Assembly: GCA_037388825.1 (NCBI GenBank) | Contig: JARRJV010000002.1 | Location: 54,039 to 93,910 of the forward strand | Origin: Acidiferrobacteraceae bacterium | Lineage (GTDB): Bacteria; Pseudomonadota; Gammaproteobacteria; Acidiferrobacterales; JAJDNE01 | Length of the DNA stretch: 39,872 nt | Reading direction: 5' to 3' | Shown here: in pieces, positions 26,911 through 36,914 of the stretch | How the letters are laid out: the number at the start of each line of letters is the position of its first letter | Position numbering within the stretch: the first letter of the stretch is position 1 | Program-made: the position numbers and the translations under genes | The notes under the pieces: generated by a model | The model's database searches: none | Told to the model about the DNA's origin: nothing | The model's input: only the letters and a program-made list of their open reading frames with translations

Positions 26911-28041
26911 ATGAAAAAGGCACTGATAACAGGTATCACGGGGCAGGACGGCGCCTATCTGGCGGAATTTCTGCTTGAGAAGGGCTACGAGGTCCACGGA
27001 ATCAAACGCCGGACATCCCTGTTCAACACCGATCGCATTGACCATTTGTATCAGGACCCCCACGTAGCCGATCGCCGGTTTGCCCTGCACTATGGGGATA
27101 TGACCGACTCCAGCAGCATCATCCGGATAATCCAGCAGGTGCAGCCGGATGAAATCTATAACCTGGCCGCACAACGCCACGTGCAGGTCTCATTCGAGGA
27201 ACCGGAGTACAGCGCGGATGCGGATGCGCTGGGCACTCTTCGCCTGCTGGAGGCAATTCGAATTCTCGGTTTGGAGAAGAAATGCCGCTTCTACCAGGCC
27301 TCCACATCGGAGTTGTATGGCAAGGTGCAGGAGACACCTCAAACGGAGCAGACGCCTTTCTATCCCCGATCACCCTATGCCGTGGCGAAGTTGTATGCCT
27401 ACTGGATTACGGTGAACTACCGCGAGGCATACGGGATGTACGCGTGCAACGGCATTCTGTTCAACCATGAGTCTCCGGTTCGCGGAGAGACATTCGTAAC
27501 GCGCAAGATCACCCGCGCCCTTGCACGCATCCGTCTTGGGCTGCAGGACTGCCTTTATCTCGGGAACCTGGATGCGAAACGCGACTGGGGGCATGCAAGA
27601 GACTCTGTGGAAATGCAATGGCTGATGCTGCAGCAGGATCAGCCGGAAGATTTTGTTATTGCGACCGGCCAGCAATTCAGCGTACGGGAGTTTGTCAATT
27701 TTGCGGCCGATCGGCTTGGCATCGCCATTGAATGGAGTGGCTCGGGGGTTGACGAGGTCGGCACGGTCCGGGATATCGACAAGGCCGAGATCAGCAAACA
27801 TGTTTTTCGGGAGTTGCGCCCCGGAGACACGATCGTGCGGGTGGACAAGCGTTACTTCCGGCCCACGGAAGTGGAGACACTGTTGGGCGACCCGTCCAAG
27901 GCGAAACAGAATCTGGGTTGGGAGCCCCGCACCTCCTTCAAGGAACTGGTTGAGGAGATGGTGCTGGCCGATCTGAAGTCGGCGGAGCGTGATGAGCTTG
28001 TGAAACGCCACGGATTTGCGGCGTACGACTACAACGAGTAG
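26911..28041 (+). CDS. gmd: GDP-mannose 4,6-dehydratase
   Basis: A 376-residue NADP-dependent dehydratase converting GDP-mannose to GDP-4-keto-6-deoxymannose. It opens [18 protein letters not shown] (Rossmann GxxGxxG), with [15 protein letters not shown], the Thr/Glu/Tyr/Lys catalytic group in STSELYG and [31 protein letters not shown] and the C-terminal [15 protein letters not shown]. Length matches E. coli Gmd (373). It follows a terminator-like hairpin and is two bases upstream of fcl. Confidence 0.96.
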   Translation: MKKALITGITGQDGAYLAEFLLEKGYEVHGIKRRTSLFNTDRIDHLYQDPHVADRRFALHYGDMTDSSSIIRIIQQVQPDEIYNLAAQRHVQVSFEEPEYSADADALGTLRLLEAIRILGLEKKCRFYQASTSELYGKVQETPQTEQTPFYPRSPYAVAKLYAYWITVNYREAYGMYACNGILFNHESPVRGETFVTRKITRALARIRLGLQDCLYLGNLDAKRDWGHARDSVEMQWLMLQQDQPEDFVIATGQQFSVREFVNFAADRLGIAIEWSGSGVDEVGTVRDIDKAEISKHVFRELRPGDTIVRVDKRYFRPTEVETLLGDPSKAKQNLGWEPRTSFKELVEEMVLADLKSAERDELVKRHGFAAYDYNE

Positions 28042-28043
28042 CA

Positions 28044-29165
28044 ATGGAGACGGAAGCCAGAATCTATATCGCCGGTCACCGGGGCTTGGTGGGCTCTGCC
28101 CTGGTGCGCGCGCTTCGCGAGCGAGGGTACGCCAATCTGCTGACCCGCAGCCACTCGGAACTCGACTTGACGGAGCAGGGCGATGTTCGCGGTTTCTTTG
28201 AGCAGGAGAAACCGGACTACGTCTTTCTCGCGGCGGCAAAGGTAGGCGGAATCATGGCCAATGCCACGTACCCGGCCGATTTCATCTATCGCAATCTGCA
28301 AATCCAGAATAACGTCATCGAGGCCGCACGAAAGACCGGCGTTCGGCGCCTGCTCTTTCTCGGTTCGTCCTGTATCTACCCGCGGGATTGCCCACAACCG
28401 ATCCGGGAGAGCTACCTGTTGACCGGGCCTCTGGAGCCAACCAATCGCCCCTATGCCGTGGCCAAGATCGCCGGTATCGAAATGTGCTGGTCCTTCAACC
28501 GGCAGTACGGCACGCAGTACCTCGCCGTCATGCCGACGAATCTCTTTGGCCCGGGAGACAACTATGACCTGGAGAAGTCCCATGTCATCCCGGCCCTGAT
28601 CCGGAAGGTCCATCTGGGCAAACTCGCGCAAGAACAGGACTGGGATGCCATTGCCCGGGATGAAGCCCGCTATGGTGAAATTCCGGATGAGATGAAGGAC
28701 GTGTTGGGCATTCCGCCCCATGGGGCCGGGGAAACCCCCCGGGTGCCATTGTGGGGCACGGGGGCGGCGCGAAGGGAATTTCTCTATAGCGAAGATTTCG
28801 CCGATGCAGCGGTGTACCTGATGTCACTCGACGATGCGGCGTTTGCCGACCTGCTTAACCCTTCGCTCCAGGGCACGAACCGGCAATCGGAGCGGTCCTG
28901 GGAAGGCGAGCCTCCCTTGATCAATATCGGCGCGGGCAAGGACATCACGATCCGCGAATTGGCGACGCTGGTGGCCGCGGTCGTAGGCTATGAAGGCGAA
29001 TTCGCCTGGGATGGCACGAAACCGGATGGTACCCCGCAAAAGCTTCTGGATTTGACCAAGCTTTCGGCCAGCGGCTGGACGTCGAACATCTCCCTGCGCG
29101 AAGGGATCCGACTTGCTTATCAGGACTATCTCGACCAGCGCGCGACCCTGAAGGAACGGGCATAG
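28044..29165 (+). CDS. fcl: GDP-L-fucose synthase
   Basis: A 373-residue epimerase-reductase finishing GDP-L-fucose from the gmd product. It shows [39 protein letters not shown], the catalytic YAVAK (Tyr137, Lys141), [12 protein letters not shown] and the [16 protein letters not shown] motif. The family norm is about 310-325 residues; the extra length comes from an insert of roughly 35 residues between the HVIPALIRK helix and WGTG (about 195-232) and a smaller polar insert before [11 protein letters not shown]. Such longer forms occur in part of the family. It follows gmd by two bases, so both are co-transcribed. The 181-base gap to galU holds no clear promoter. Confidence 0.94.
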   Translation: METEARIYIAGHRGLVGSALVRALRERGYANLLTRSHSELDLTEQGDVRGFFEQEKPDYVFLAAAKVGGIMANATYPADFIYRNLQIQNNVIEAARKTGVRRLLFLGSSCIYPRDCPQPIRESYLLTGPLEPTNRPYAVAKIAGIEMCWSFNRQYGTQYLAVMPTNLFGPGDNYDLEKSHVIPALIRKVHLGKLAQEQDWDAIARDEARYGEIPDEMKDVLGIPPHGAGETPRVPLWGTGAARREFLYSEDFADAAVYLMSLDDAAFADLLNPSLQGTNRQSERSWEGEPPLINIGAGKDITIRELATLVAAVVGYEGEFAWDGTKPDGTPQKLLDLTKLSASGWTSNISLREGIRLAYQDYLDQRATLKERA

Positions 29166-29346
29166 TCATGGGGACGCGCGGGGGATCTGCCGGTGTTGGT
29201 TGCCGATTTTCCCCGGGTCCGGAACGGGCAGACCGGGTCAGCATCGTTCAGAGTCCTTACCGGGAGCGGCGGGGAACGCTTGTGCAAATCATTTCCCGCC
29301 ATGGCAACATGGCGTAGCGAAACACAAATCGTTCAGGAGCAGATCC

Positions 29347-30231
29347 GTGTCGGATGTTGGGAAAATAAAGAAGGCAGTCTTTCCGGTAGGTGGCCTCGGG
29401 ACCCGCTTTCTGCCGGCGACCAAGGCCAGCCCCAAGGAAATGCTGCCCGTGGTGGACAAGCCGCTGATCCAGTACGCCGCTGAAGAAGCAATCGCGGCGG
29501 GGGTGGAATTGCTGGTATTCGTCACTGGCCGCGGGAAGCGGGCGATCGCCGACCATTTCGATGTGTCCTATGAGCTCGAGATGGAGTTGCAACAGAAGGA
29601 AAAGGACGCGCTTTTGCGTTCGCTTCAGAATATTCTTCCGGACAATGTGAACGCGGTCTTCATCCGACAGCCCATGCCCAAGGGCCTGGGCCACGCAGTG
29701 CTGATGGCGAAGAGCGTTGTCGGCAATGATCCATTCGCAGTGATCCTGGCGGATGACCTGATCGACAGCGGGGACAATCCCTGCCTGAAGCAGATGGTGG
29801 ACGTATACGAGCAATGTGGCGGCAGTGTGCTGGCGGTCCAGGATGTGCCGGCAGAGCAGGTCAACCAGTACGGTATCGTCAGTGTCGAACCGGTTTCGGA
29901 GCGACTCGGAAAGGTGAAGGCCATCGTCGAAAAGCCCAGTCCGGAAGAAGCACCATCCACGCTGGGCGTGGTCGGGCGCTACATTCTCACGCCGCGAATC
30001 TTCCACCATCTCGAGGATACCCGGCCCGGTGCCGGCGGGGAGATCCAGTTGACCGATGCCATCGCCGCCCTGATGGTGGAAGAGTCGGTGTATGCCTATG
30101 AATTTCAAGGGAAAAGGTACGATTGCGGCAGCAAGCTCGGCTACCTCGAAGCGACGGTGGAATACGGCCTGAAGCATCGCGAGCTGGCCGATTCCTTTCG
30201 ACAATACCTGCGGCAGTTACCGCTGGACTAG
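29347..30231 (+). CDS. galU: UTP-glucose-1-phosphate uridylyltransferase
   Basis: A 294-residue nucleotidyltransferase making UDP-glucose, the donor for sucrose synthesis and many envelope glycans. It has [57 protein letters not shown] and GEIQLTDAI, matching GalU rather than RfbA. The chosen start is GTG 29347, with AGGAG seven bases ahead; an in-frame GTG/ATG-type reading from 29200 would add about 50 residues with no family match. The product links the sucrose operon at the left of the window to the sugar-nucleotide genes here. Confidence 0.95.
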   Translation: MSDVGKIKKAVFPVGGLGTRFLPATKASPKEMLPVVDKPLIQYAAEEAIAAGVELLVFVTGRGKRAIADHFDVSYELEMELQQKEKDALLRSLQNILPDNVNAVFIRQPMPKGLGHAVLMAKSVVGNDPFAVILADDLIDSGDNPCLKQMVDVYEQCGGSVLAVQDVPAEQVNQYGIVSVEPVSERLGKVKAIVEKPSPEEAPSTLGVVGRYILTPRIFHHLEDTRPGAGGEIQLTDAIAALMVEESVYAYEFQGKRYDCGSKLGYLEATVEYGLKHRELADSFRQYLRQLPLD

Positions 30232-30248
30232 GGGAACGTCGCCGGTCC

Positions 30249-30800
30249 ATGCAAGAGATCACGGCAGGTGAAGCCTGGTCGGTTCTGCGGGATGCCGATT
30301 GTCTGCATTCCGATGAGGCGGTCGAACGGGCCATCCAGTCCATGGCCGATCAGATCAGCAGTCGCGTCGCCGACCGGAATCCCATCTGTGTGTGCGTGCT
30401 CAATGGCGGGACCGTTCCCTTCGGCAAACTGTTGACGAAACTGGATTTCCCCCTGGTCACGGATTACATCCACGCCACCCGCTATGGCGGGGCCCTGACC
30501 GGCGGCGGCCTGAGCTGGATTGCCGGGCCGCATGTGGATCCGAAGGGTCGCACGGTTGTGTTGATCGACGACATCTTCGATGAAGGGACCACCCTTGAGG
30601 CGCTGGTGGAGCATTACAAGAGTATGCAGGCACGGGAGATTGTCACGGCTGTACTGGTGACCAAGGACCGCGAACGCGAAACAAGCATTCGACCGGACAT
30701 CAGCGGACTGAACGTGCCAAACCGCTACGTGTTCGGGTGTGGCATGGACTACAAGGGTTACCTGCGAAACGCGCCGGGTATCTACGCGGAAAAGAAATAA
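30249..30800 (+). CDS. Hypoxanthine-guanine phosphoribosyltransferase-like protein
   Basis: A 183-residue purine phosphoribosyltransferase. The PRPP-binding motif VVLIDDIFDEGTTLEALV is intact near residues 100-115, and VCVLNGGTVPFGKLL and the flexible-loop region YGG-LTGGGLSW are present, as is the purine-site KGYLRNAPGIYA. Substrate (hypoxanthine rather than adenine or xanthine) is inferred from similarity and from the neighbour: the next gene makes hypoxanthine. It starts at ATG 30249, 17 bases after galU, and its stop shares one base with the phosphorylase ATG, so the two are coupled. Confidence 0.88.
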   Translation: MQEITAGEAWSVLRDADCLHSDEAVERAIQSMADQISSRVADRNPICVCVLNGGTVPFGKLLTKLDFPLVTDYIHATRYGGALTGGGLSWIAGPHVDPKGRTVVLIDDIFDEGTTLEALVEHYKSMQAREIVTAVLVTKDRERETSIRPDISGLNVPNRYVFGCGMDYKGYLRNAPGIYAEKK

Positions 30801-31570
30801 TGGTTGATATTGCAATCATCGGCGGAAGCGGGCTGACCAGGCTGAAGAACCTGGAGATCACGCGCAAGGTCGTGATGCGCACTCCGTATGGCGAACCCTC
30901 GGCACCGATGGTGTATGGGATGCTCGGCGGGCACGAGGTTGCCTTTCTGCCGCGCCACGGTCCTCGGCATACGATACCGCCCCATGAGGTGAACTATCGC
31001 GCCAATCTTTGGGCGCTGCGAGATGCGGGAATCCGTCGCGTGATCGCGATTGCCGCGGTCGGCGGGATCGGAGCCGGCTACCGGGAGCCGGGGACTCTGG
31101 TACTGCCAGACCAGATCATCGACTATACCTACGGCCGGCCCAATACCTACTTCACCGGCGCCGACAAGAAGGTCTTTCACATTGACTTCAGCTTTCCCTA
31201 TTGCGAAGCGCTGCGCCAGTCGCTTTACGAGGCGGCGGTGGCGGCCGGGCACGACGTCGTGTTCGGTGGAACGTACGGCGCGACACAGGGGCCACGATTC
31301 GAAACCGCTGCCGAAATCGCGCGTATGGAGCGCGATGGTGCGAGTATCGTTGGGATGACCGGAATGCCCGAGGCCGCACTCGCGCGCGAACTGGAGATCT
31401 GCTACGCAACCCTGGCGCTGGTGGCGAATCCGGCCGCCGGGAAAAGTGCCAGGCCGATCAACCTGCAGGAAATCAACGACAATCTCAAAGAGGGAATGAA
31501 CCGGGTGCGCGCATTGTTGCAGGCCGTGATACCGGCATGCATCGCCGCCGGTATCGGTGAAGACGATTGA
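30800..31570 (+). CDS. S-methyl-5'-thioinosine phosphorylase
   Basis: A 256-residue purine nucleoside phosphorylase of the MTAP/PNP fold. Motifs are IAIIGGSGLTRL, FLPRHGPRHTIPPHEVNYRAN (the phosphate-site arginine-histidine loop), YGATQGPRFETAAEI and GMTGMPEAALA. At the base-binding loop it has VANPAAGK (Asn210), as in Pseudomonas MTI phosphorylase, where adenine-type MTA phosphorylases have an aspartate (TDYD). That points to 6-oxopurine (methylthioinosine) as substrate, giving hypoxanthine and methylthioribose-1-phosphate. The coupled phosphoribosyltransferase would take the hypoxanthine, and MtnA (7133-8206) the sugar phosphate. Start ATG 30800. Confidence 0.88.
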   Translation: MVDIAIIGGSGLTRLKNLEITRKVVMRTPYGEPSAPMVYGMLGGHEVAFLPRHGPRHTIPPHEVNYRANLWALRDAGIRRVIAIAAVGGIGAGYREPGTLVLPDQIIDYTYGRPNTYFTGADKKVFHIDFSFPYCEALRQSLYEAAVAAGHDVVFGGTYGATQGPRFETAAEIARMERDGASIVGMTGMPEAALARELEICYATLALVANPAAGKSARPINLQEINDNLKEGMNRVRALLQAVIPACIAAGIGEDD

Positions 31571-31573
31571 CGC

Positions 31574-32161
31574 CTACCGTTTGTTGCTCAATACAGGTGT
31601 GACCGCGATCAGGGCACCAAACTTCGGATGGTCGAAGTACTGGACGTCTCCCGAATGGATGCGACGCTCCTGGCTTATACGATACAGGAGTGCACCCGGG
31701 ATCCCATCAGCCTGCACCATTGTCGTCGGGTCACCCTCCTGCATCAGGAGATTCACATCGAGGTGCAGGAAGCGGCTGAGATAGAACTTCAGGGTTCCGT
31801 TCAGCTGGCCGTCATTGCTGTTGATGCGAATCAGCTCTGCATTCCCTTCGGGCTTGGCTTCCTCCACCCACCGCTTGTGGAAGAGTACACGGTAACCGGA
31901 ATCTGCATCCAGATTCTCCAGTGCCCTGGAAAGATCGCTGTCGGGATTCGGAACGTTGTTGATCAGAACCGCCTTGTCCAGGTCTGCGATATTGGTGTCC
32001 ACGCGGTCCTGGGACCACAGTTCGCCGCCCTCCAGGTCGGGGAGATTGTTCTGGATCACCGCGACCTCGACCTCGTATACACTCGGGTTGGAGTCCTGCG
32101 GCGCCGCGATGCCCGTCGTAGCCAGGCCAAGGAAGAGGAAGAATATCGGCAGTCGATTCAC
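31574..32161 (-). CDS. csiV: CsiV-family periplasmic protein
   Basis: A 195-residue secreted protein with a signal peptide (MNRLPIFFLFLGLATTGIAA) and a mature region with conserved YEVEVAVIQNN, GYRVLFHKRW, GTLKFYLSRFLHLDVNLL and YFDHPKFGALIAVTP. These match the CsiV / DUF2803 family; CsiV in Acinetobacter and Vibrio-type bacteria is linked to cell shape and peptidoglycan amidase or endopeptidase control. Proximity to mfd and to a methylthioinosine phosphorylase is the order found in Pseudomonas (PA3002-PA3004), which supports the call. It is convergent with the phosphorylase, with only three bases between the stops. Confidence 0.78.
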   Translation of the reverse strand: MNRLPIFFLFLGLATTGIAAPQDSNPSVYEVEVAVIQNNLPDLEGGELWSQDRVDTNIADLDKAVLINNVPNPDSDLSRALENLDADSGYRVLFHKRWVEEAKPEGNAELIRINSNDGQLNGTLKFYLSRFLHLDVNLLMQEGDPTTMVQADGIPGALLYRISQERRIHSGDVQYFDHPKFGALIAVTPVLSNKR

Positions 32162-32239
32162 GTTTGTCGTCCGTAGTGTTCCGGTAGCACGCCCATTATA
32201 GTAGAAATGACATTTGTTACGAATCGGGAATCACCCGCG

Positions 32240-32692
32240 ATGTCCGTCCGACCGGTGCTGAAAATGGGAAACCCGCTTCTGTTTGAAGAAGCGGAAACGG
32301 TGCGTGAATTCGGCACCGATTCCCTGCGTGATCTTGTCCAGGACATGTTCGATACCATGCATGCAATGGATGGGGCGGGCCTGGCGGCGCCCCAGATCGG
32401 CGTTTCGCTGCGGGTCGTGATTTTCGGCGTTGAGGCGAATCCCCGGTATCCGGATGCAGAGCCGGTTCCGACAACTGTGCTGATCAATCCGACCATTGAA
32501 CCGCTCGGGGAGGAGACCGAACTGGGGTGGGAGGGTTGTTTGAGCGTGCCCGGAATGCGCGGCCTTGTGCCACGATACAGCTCGATCCGTTATCGCGGCC
32601 GCGACCCCGACGGCAACCCAATCGAGCGTTTGGCGGCGGATTTCCATGCGCGGGTCGTGCAGCACGAATGTGACCTCTTTCCGGAGCTCTGA
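32240..32692 (+). CDS. Peptide deformylase, truncated and missing the third metal ligand
   Basis: A 150-residue fragment of peptide deformylase, which normally removes the N-formyl group from new proteins. Motif 1 ([10 protein letters not shown]) and motif 2 (EGCLSVPG, with the metal cysteine) are intact. Motif 3 should read HExDH; here it reads HECDLFPEL and stops. The second histidine (third metal ligand), about five residues and the final helix are gone. LFP fits the usual ILFP that follows HLDG, so a 15-base in-frame loss plus an early stop is the simplest reading. An upstream ATG at 32207 would add 11 residues; 32240 ([10 protein letters not shown]) matches family starts. Its stop lies one base from the mfd stop. 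Activity is unlikely; a second def gene elsewhere is expected. Confidence 0.82.
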   Translation: MSVRPVLKMGNPLLFEEAETVREFGTDSLRDLVQDMFDTMHAMDGAGLAAPQIGVSLRVVIFGVEANPRYPDAEPVPTTVLINPTIEPLGEETELGWEGCLSVPGMRGLVPRYSSIRYRGRDPDGNPIERLAADFHARVVQHECDLFPEL

Positions 32693-32693
32693 G

Positions 32694-35600
32694 TCAGCCG
32701 TCCGCCAGTTTCAGGGATGCCAGCACCTCGCGGATGGCCTCCAGGCGGCTGACTGCATCGGGCAGTTCGGCACTGATACGCAGTCGTTGCGGCCCTTCCA
32801 GTCGATACCTGCCCGGGACCGATTGCAACAGGTTGATCAAACTGCCCGGATCGACGGGTGCCGATTTGGCGAAATCGATCCGTGCGCCGCGGGGACCGAT
32901 ATCGATCTTGCGTATACCCAGGGCAGTTGCACCAAGCCGCAGTTCGGCGATCTCGTACAACAGGGTGGCCGGCTTCGGCAGCAAGCCGAAGCGGTCGACA
33001 AACTCCTCGCGCAGTTGCAGGAGCTGTTCGGGCGAACGGGCATTGCTGATGCGCTTGTAGAGAACCAGGCGCATGTGAATGTCGGGTATGTAGTCTTCAG
33101 GCAGCAGGGCCGGAACATGCAGGTTGATCTCGGTCCCGCTGGACACCTCGGTATCGGTTAGATCCGGGGTCTTTCCCTCGCGCAGGGTCTGCACCGCCCG
33201 GTTGAGCAACTCCGAGTACATGGCAAATCCAACTTCATCGATCTCGCCACTCTGCGATTCGCCCAGCAGTTCGCCGGCCCCACGGATTTCGAGATCGTGG
33301 GAGGCGAGGGCGAAACCGGCACCCAGTTCTTCCAGGGCCTCGATCGCCTGCAGGCGCTTGCGCGCATCGGTGCTGAGAGCCGCAAGCGGTGGGGAAATGA
33401 GGTAGGCATAGGCGCGGTGGTGGGATCGTCCCACCCGTCCGCGCAACTGATGGAGTTGCGCCAGACCAAACTTGTCCGCGCGCTCGATGATGATGGTATT
33501 TGCAGTCGGAATGTCGATACCCGATTCGATGATGGTGCTGCAAAGCAGAACGTTGAAGCGTTGGTGATAGAAATCCAGCATCACCTGTTCGAGTTCGCTT
33601 TCCGGCATCTGTCCGTGGGCGATCTGGATGCTTGCCTCCGGAACCAGATCATGGAGACGCTGCAGAACGCGCTCCATGGTTCGCACCTCGTTGTGCAGGA
33701 AAAACACCTGGCCGCCGCGCCGGATTTCCCGCAAACAGGCCTCCCGGATGAGTCCATCGTTCCATTCCAGCACAACCGTTTTGATGGACAGGCGTTCCTG
33801 GGGAGGAGTGGCGATGATGGAGATGTCGCGCAATTCTGCCATGGCCATGTTGAGAGTGCGCGGAATCGGCGTCGCGGTCAGTGTCAGGATGTCCACGTCG
33901 GCCCGGAGTTTCTTGAGGCGCTCCTTCTGACGAACGCCAAAGCGGTGTTCTTCGTCGATAATCACCAGGCCCAGATTGCGGAACCGGACATCGTCCTGGA
34001 GAAGACGGTGGGTCCCGACCACAATATCGACCCGACCATCGGCAAGCCGATCCAGTGTTTGCTGCTGCTCGGCCTTGGTGCGGAATCGTGACAGGAGTTC
34101 AATTCGCACCGGAAGATCCGCAAAGCGGTCGGAAAAATTCTGGAAGTGCTGTTGCGCCAGCAGAGTGGTTGGGGACAGCAGCGCCACCTGCGTGGCCCCG
34201 TGCACGGCAAGGAAAGCAGCCCGCATGGCAACCTCGGTCTTGCCAAATCCCACGTCTCCGCACACGAGACGGTCCATGGCGCGCGGGGAACTCATGTCGG
34301 CGACCACGTCGTCGATCGCGCGTTCCTGATCCGGTGTTTCCTCGAACGGAAAGGCGTCGGAAAAGGCGGCGAATTGCTCGTCGGGGGCGGGGAAACGATG
34401 ACCGGTGCGCGCGGCGCGCAGGGCATGGATCTCCAGCAGTTCGGCCGCTGCATCGTAGGCCTTCTCCTGCGCGCGGCGTTTGGCCTTCTCCCAGGTATCG
34501 GAGCCCAGCTTGTGCAGTGGTGCATGTTCGGGATTGGTCGCCGTATAGCGACTGATCAGGTGCAGGGCGACGACGGGCACGTACACCTTGTCACCGTCGG
34601 CGTATTCCACCGTCAGAAACTCGGTTGGTCCATCGCCGACGTCAAGGGTCGAAAGGCCGCGATAGCGTCCGACGCCATACTCCTCGTGCACAACCGGGTC
34701 GCCGGGGCGCAGCTCTTCCAGGCTGCGAATGACGCTATCCGTTTCGGTTCCTCTTCCCTCGCGCCGACGCCGTTGGGCCGCGCGCTCGCCGTAGAGCTGG
34801 GTTTCGGTAATTACGCTGACGGGCGCTTCCGGCAACACCATGCCCCGGTCCATATCCGCAACCGTGATCGCAAGCCTGTCGTCTGTCTCACGAAACGCAG
34901 CCCACCCGGTGACATCGACGGGAAACAGTCCGTGGTCGTGCATCAGGGTTTTCAGGGTCTCCCTCCGGCCCGGGCTGGAAGCGACTACGAGCACCCGGCC
35001 GGAAACCGACTCGAGGTAGTGAAACAGCGCTTCATAGGGGTGTTCGCTGGTCCGGTCCACCGGCAGCCGGGGCGGGGGGTCGGTTCGGTACACGGCCACA
35101 TCGCCGGTGGTAGCGGGGCCGGACCGTTCGTCGTCCCGAAACGGCAGGTGCACGATGCGCGAGTAGCGGGCGATTCCGTCGGCAAATTCCTGTGGGTCGA
35201 GAAACAGATCCGCCGGCGGAAGTATGGGCCGCTCCACGTCCGAGCCAAGCTGCTGGTAGCGGTCTTCGGTCTCGGTCGCGAAGCGGGAAGCCGACCCAAG
35301 GCTGTCCTGGTCGAGAACGCACAGGGAGTTCCCGGGCAGGAAATCAAAAATGCTGGCAAGCCGATCGTGAAACAGCGGCAGATAGTATTCGGCACCGGCC
35401 GGAATCAGCCCCTGGCTGACATCCCGATAGAGGGAGATGCGTTGCGGATCCCCCGCGAAACGGGCACGGAAGGCCTGGCGGAACTGGCGGATCGCATCTT
35501 CGTTGAAGGCGAATTCGCGGGCGGGTAGAAGCCTGATTTCCTGCAGGGTCTCCAGGGAGCGCTGGGAGCGGGGATCGAAGCTGCGCAGGGACTCAATCTC

Positions 35601-36200
35601 TTCGCCGAACAGATCGATCCGGTAGGGCCGCTGGGCACCCATGGGAAACAGGTCAATCAGACCGCCGCGGATGGCAAACTCTCCCGGTTCCATGACCTGG
35701 CTCACCGCGGCATATCCGGAACGAACCAGGCGCTCGCGAAACGTGCCAGGATCCAGCCGGTCCCCGGACCGCAACAGGAAGCTGTAGCCGGAAACATACT
35801 CGGGCGGGCACAGTTTGTGCATCAGGGTTGATGCGGTGGCAATGACGATGCCGTGCTGAAGTTCGGGCAGGCGATGAAGGGTAAGCAGTCTGCGGGAAAT
35901 AATGTCCGGATGGGGCGAAACGACGTCGTAGGGCAGGCTTTCCCAATCCGGGAAGACCAGCAGGGGCAGATCGGCGCCGGCAATGTAGAACCGGATTTCC
36001 TCCAGAATCTGGTAGCTCGTGCGGGCGTCCGGCATCACCACCAGCACCGGACCGGCATGCTGACGCGCCGCCTCGGCAATGGCGAGGCCGCGAGCGCTGC
36101 CGTACAGGCGGCTCCACTGCAACTCGGCGCCGGGGAGCGCGGGCAGCATCGGACGCAGGGGCGAGATCGGAGCCGCAGGATTTTTCTGGGGTTTTGACAC
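32694..36200 (-). CDS. mfd: Transcription-repair coupling factor
   Basis: An 1168-residue ATP-dependent translocase that removes RNA polymerase stalled at DNA damage and recruits UvrA. Order of domains: an N-terminal UvrB-like region (from about 30), the RNA-polymerase-interacting domain with [18 protein letters not shown] near residue 500, a superfamily 2 motor with Walker [11 protein letters not shown] near 648 and the Walker B DEEHRFG near 748, and a C-terminal TRCF domain ([11 protein letters not shown]). Length matches E. coli Mfd (1148). Start is GTG read from 36200. It is divergent from the CarD-like gene, whose N-terminal fold is shared with Mfd's polymerase-interacting domain. Confidence 0.97.
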   Translation of the reverse strand: MSKPQKNPAAPISPLRPMLPALPGAELQWSRLYGSARGLAIAEAARQHAGPVLVVMPDARTSYQILEEIRFYIAGADLPLLVFPDWESLPYDVVSPHPDIISRRLLTLHRLPELQHGIVIATASTLMHKLCPPEYVSGYSFLLRSGDRLDPGTFRERLVRSGYAAVSQVMEPGEFAIRGGLIDLFPMGAQRPYRIDLFGEEIESLRSFDPRSQRSLETLQEIRLLPAREFAFNEDAIRQFRQAFRARFAGDPQRISLYRDVSQGLIPAGAEYYLPLFHDRLASIFDFLPGNSLCVLDQDSLGSASRFATETEDRYQQLGSDVERPILPPADLFLDPQEFADGIARYSRIVHLPFRDDERSGPATTGDVAVYRTDPPPRLPVDRTSEHPYEALFHYLESVSGRVLVVASSPGRRETLKTLMHDHGLFPVDVTGWAAFRETDDRLAITVADMDRGMVLPEAPVSVITETQLYGERAAQRRRREGRGTETDSVIRSLEELRPGDPVVHEEYGVGRYRGLSTLDVGDGPTEFLTVEYADGDKVYVPVVALHLISRYTATNPEHAPLHKLGSDTWEKAKRRAQEKAYDAAAELLEIHALRAARTGHRFPAPDEQFAAFSDAFPFEETPDQERAIDDVVADMSSPRAMDRLVCGDVGFGKTEVAMRAAFLAVHGATQVALLSPTTLLAQQHFQNFSDRFADLPVRIELLSRFRTKAEQQQTLDRLADGRVDIVVGTHRLLQDDVRFRNLGLVIIDEEHRFGVRQKERLKKLRADVDILTLTATPIPRTLNMAMAELRDISIIATPPQERLSIKTVVLEWNDGLIREACLREIRRGGQVFFLHNEVRTMERVLQRLHDLVPEASIQIAHGQMPESELEQVMLDFYHQRFNVLLCSTIIESGIDIPTANTIIIERADKFGLAQLHQLRGRVGRSHHRAYAYLISPPLAALSTDARKRLQAIEALEELGAGFALASHDLEIRGAGELLGESQSGEIDEVGFAMYSELLNRAVQTLREGKTPDLTDTEVSSGTEINLHVPALLPEDYIPDIHMRLVLYKRISNARSPEQLLQLREEFVDRFGLLPKPATLLYEIAELRLGATALGIRKIDIGPRGARIDFAKSAPVDPGSLINLLQSVPGRYRLEGPQRLRISAELPDAVSRLEAIREVLASLKLADG

Positions 36201-36272
36201 GGTCAGTTAGCCGGTAGAAAAAGCGCGCTATTGTACCGCACGCATTGCGTGAAGCGGCCGGATGTGAAACCC

Positions 36273-36301
36273 TTGTCAACTCCGTGGGTTATCGGCATAA
36301 T
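36273..36301 (+). promoter_or_regulatory. Sigma-70-like promoter for the CarD-like gene
   Basis: TTGTCA (36273-36278) and CATAAT (36296-36301) lie 17 bases apart and each match the consensus at five of six positions. The start would be near 36308, giving a leader of about 68 bases with the purine-rich ribosome site AGGAGAGGGGAGG (36359-36371). Confidence 0.7.
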
Positions 36302-36375
36302 TTAATCCAGTTTACAGTTATCCGCTGTATCCTGCGCTCTATCAAAACATCACGTACCAGGAGAGGGGAGGGTTC

Positions 36376-36900
36376 ATGAGCAGGAAACCCAAGTACGCAA
36401 TCGGTGATTCGGTCTTTTATCCTTCCGCAGGCGTTGGCGTCATCGAGGCCATTGAAGACGTCTTTATCGCCGGCCAGTGCGATCCCTGTTTCGTCATCCG
36501 AATTCGCGAATCGGGCATGGTCGTCAAGGTTCCCCAGACCAATGTCGACAAAAGCGGAATCAGGCCCCTGCTCTCCAGCCGGAAACTGAAAGAACTCTAC
36601 CGTACCCTGGAAGCCAAATGCGCCCGTCGCGTCACGGGCGGCAACTGGACCGAGCGCTGCAAGGAACTGGAGCGCCGCATCAACGGGAGCTCAAGCCTGG
36701 AGCTCGGCGAAGTGGTGCGAGACCTGCTCTCGTGGAAGGCCGATAGTGGCCTTTCATTCGAGGAATCCATGCTCCTGGAAACGGCGACGACCTACCTCTC
36801 CTACGAATTGGCCGCAGTGAAAGCGATCGCACCGGAAGAGGCCTATGATGAAATCGTGGGCCGGGTCTGCAAGCAGGCCAGCAAGAAAGCCGTCGCCTGA
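36376..36900 (+). CDS. CarD-like transcriptional regulator
   Basis: A 174-residue protein whose first ~65 residues match the CarD/CdnL/TRCF polymerase-binding fold: IGDSVFYPSAGVGVIEAIEDV, CFVIRIRESGMVVKVPQTNVDK and IRPLLSS. The rest is mostly helical with LEAKCARRVTGGNWTERCKELERRI and ETATTYLSYELAAV, similar in layout to the DNA-contacting C-terminal domain of CarD. Such proteins stabilise open complexes at promoters in actinobacteria and myxobacteria. The DNA-facing tryptophan may correspond to the NWTER position, but this needs an alignment. It is divergent from mfd and 14 bases upstream of ispD. Confidence 0.8.
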   Translation: MSRKPKYAIGDSVFYPSAGVGVIEAIEDVFIAGQCDPCFVIRIRESGMVVKVPQTNVDKSGIRPLLSSRKLKELYRTLEAKCARRVTGGNWTERCKELERRINGSSSLELGEVVRDLLSWKADSGLSFEESMLLETATTYLSYELAAVKAIAPEEAYDEIVGRVCKQASKKAVA

Positions 36901-36914
36901 GGCGGCGTTCTTCC

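Noticed and set aside
29200-29346. An N-terminal extension of galU
   Set aside because: The extra residues have no GalU similarity, and a good ribosome site precedes the GTG at 29347.
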